Shown one piece after another: positions 63,499-64,000 of a stretch of 64,000 nucleotides of DNA. This DNA comes from Dyadobacter jiangsuensis. GTDB lineage: Bacteria > Bacteroidota > Bacteroidia > Cytophagales > Spirosomataceae. The notes under the pieces were generated by a model that was given only the letters and a program-made list of their open reading frames with translations, did not search any database and had not been told where the DNA came from. Every line of letters begins with the position of its first letter. Within the stretch, counting starts at the first letter, position 1. The stretch lies in contig NZ_PYAS01000005.1 of assembly GCF_003014695.1 (NCBI RefSeq), forward strand, positions 432,779-496,778, given 5' to 3'. A program made the position numbers and the translations under genes.

Positions 63499-63917
63499 TC
63501 AAATGCCCAGGCCCTGCTTCTTCTGCCTGTTTTGCACCTGCTTTGGCTGCTCTTTCACCTCGATTCCGATGTTTTGAGCCAATCCTTTTTCAATGGAGGC
63601 TAGCGAATAGCTCCGTCCTAAGTCGGAGCCTTTAATCTTGATATTTTTCTGCAGATGATAGAATGCGATACCTCTTCCGACATAAGTTTTGTACCCCTGG
63701 GCTAACAATTTCGCTTTGAGCTCATCGATCGATACTACTGTATTTAAAAGCTCGTCGACGGATGATTTAAGTTTCAGATGCTGCTTGTCGGTCAGGACAT
63801 TTTCAAGCCCCTGCCGCTTATTGATCCTCATTTCCGGTGCCTGGATTAATTCAAGCCGTTGTTCCATTCTGCGACAGAATTCGCCTGTTCTGGAGTAGTT
63901 ATGAATGGAAAATTCGG
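63499..63917 (-). pseudogene. C-terminal remnant of a relaxase (MobA-type), truncated by an IS21-like end
   Basis: About 140 codons with the C-terminal pattern of Bacteroidota mobilisation relaxases: ELKAKLLAQGYKTYVGRGIAFYHLQKNIKIKGSDLGRSYSLASIEKGL, ending KEQPKQVQNRQKKQGLGI. The apparent start (GTG at 63930) lies in the IS21-type terminal repeat, so the first residues MVNF are IS-derived. The catalytic tyrosine and HUH part is missing from the window, on the far side of the IS. The element has therefore probably lost its own relaxase. Confidence 0.82.
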
Positions 63918-64000
63918 TGAAATTGACCACCCCGTTTCAGTTTAAACTGACCACCTGTTCCGGGCGAAATTGACCACCCCGTTTCGGAGCAAATTGACCA
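63918..64000. mobile_element. Terminal repeat array of an IS21-family insertion sequence (partial)
   Basis: TGACCACC repeats at 63924, 63948, 63971 and (cut) 63995, with 23-24 bp periodicity; the first and third copies share AATTGACCACCCCGTTTC. Multiple terminal repeats of this kind are typical of IS21-family ends (IstA binding). The transposase genes would lie to the right of the window. Confidence 0.75.

Larger units (their letters stand above)
57192..64000. mobile_element. Integrative/mobilisable genomic island at tRNA-Leu (right end outside window)
   Basis: From the tRNA-Leu 3' end rightwards the gene content changes from housekeeping to recombinase, ArdA, HEPN protein with XRE regulator, AbiEii-like pair and a relaxase remnant, several of them broken. 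A relaxase with a serine recombinase indicates a mobilisable element (IME) or an ICE remnant. The far attachment site is not in the window. Confidence 0.8.

Overview
The window looks like a chromosome segment of a Bacteroidota bacterium of the order Cytophagales, probably Dyadobacter or a close relative (inference from gene content, roughly 50% GC and -7 promoter boxes of the TAnnTTTG type; no database search was possible). Typical markers are a SusC/SusD pair with an FecI/FecR regulator pair, GldG, GT3-type glycogen synthase, and TTG/GTG starts without Shine-Dalgarno sequences.

Layout: 1-5.6 kb (minus) is an operon of PVC-type cytochrome and oxidoreductase genes (DUF1549/DUF1553, DUF1501, L-rhamnose mutarotase, a DUF2231 membrane cytochrome cut by the left edge). 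5.8-12.9 kb (minus) is a glycan-uptake and signalling unit: SusD, a SusC with an STN domain, FecR anti-sigma and ECF sigma factor. 13.4-17.3 kb holds another large haem protein with HEAT-like repeats and a Tat-exported sugar isomerase-like protein; a DUF1080 glycoside hydrolase lies at 23.7 kb. Together these suggest periplasmic oxidation and cleavage of sugars feeding electrons to cytochromes, but substrates are unknown.

17.4-57 kb is mostly housekeeping: YraN, LipB, a DEDDy exonuclease, RNase R, GldG, DnaN, a ferredoxin reductase, an aminotransferase, RtcB, isocitrate dehydrogenase, 5-formyl-THF cyclo-ligase, aspartate-semialdehyde dehydrogenase, NuoD, glycogen synthase, PrmA, PlsY, an M20 peptidase, Hpt and a beta-CASP nuclease. 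Among these lie two toxin-antitoxin pairs (RelE-like, PIN), a BlaI/BlaR1-like pair with three 16-bp operators, and a 1560-residue exported protein I do not recognise.

57.1-64 kb is an accessory island starting at a tRNA-Leu(CAG) gene: a large serine recombinase whose reading frame runs antisense through the tRNA, a 53-codon companion gene, ArdA antirestriction, a strongly structured intergenic region, a large HEPN protein divergent from an XRE regulator, an AbiEii-like toxin split by a frameshift with its DUF6922 partner, a gene with an in-frame amber stop, and a relaxase remnant cut by an IS21-family end. It reads as a decaying integrative and mobilisable element and is the best place to look for undescribed defence or mobility biology.
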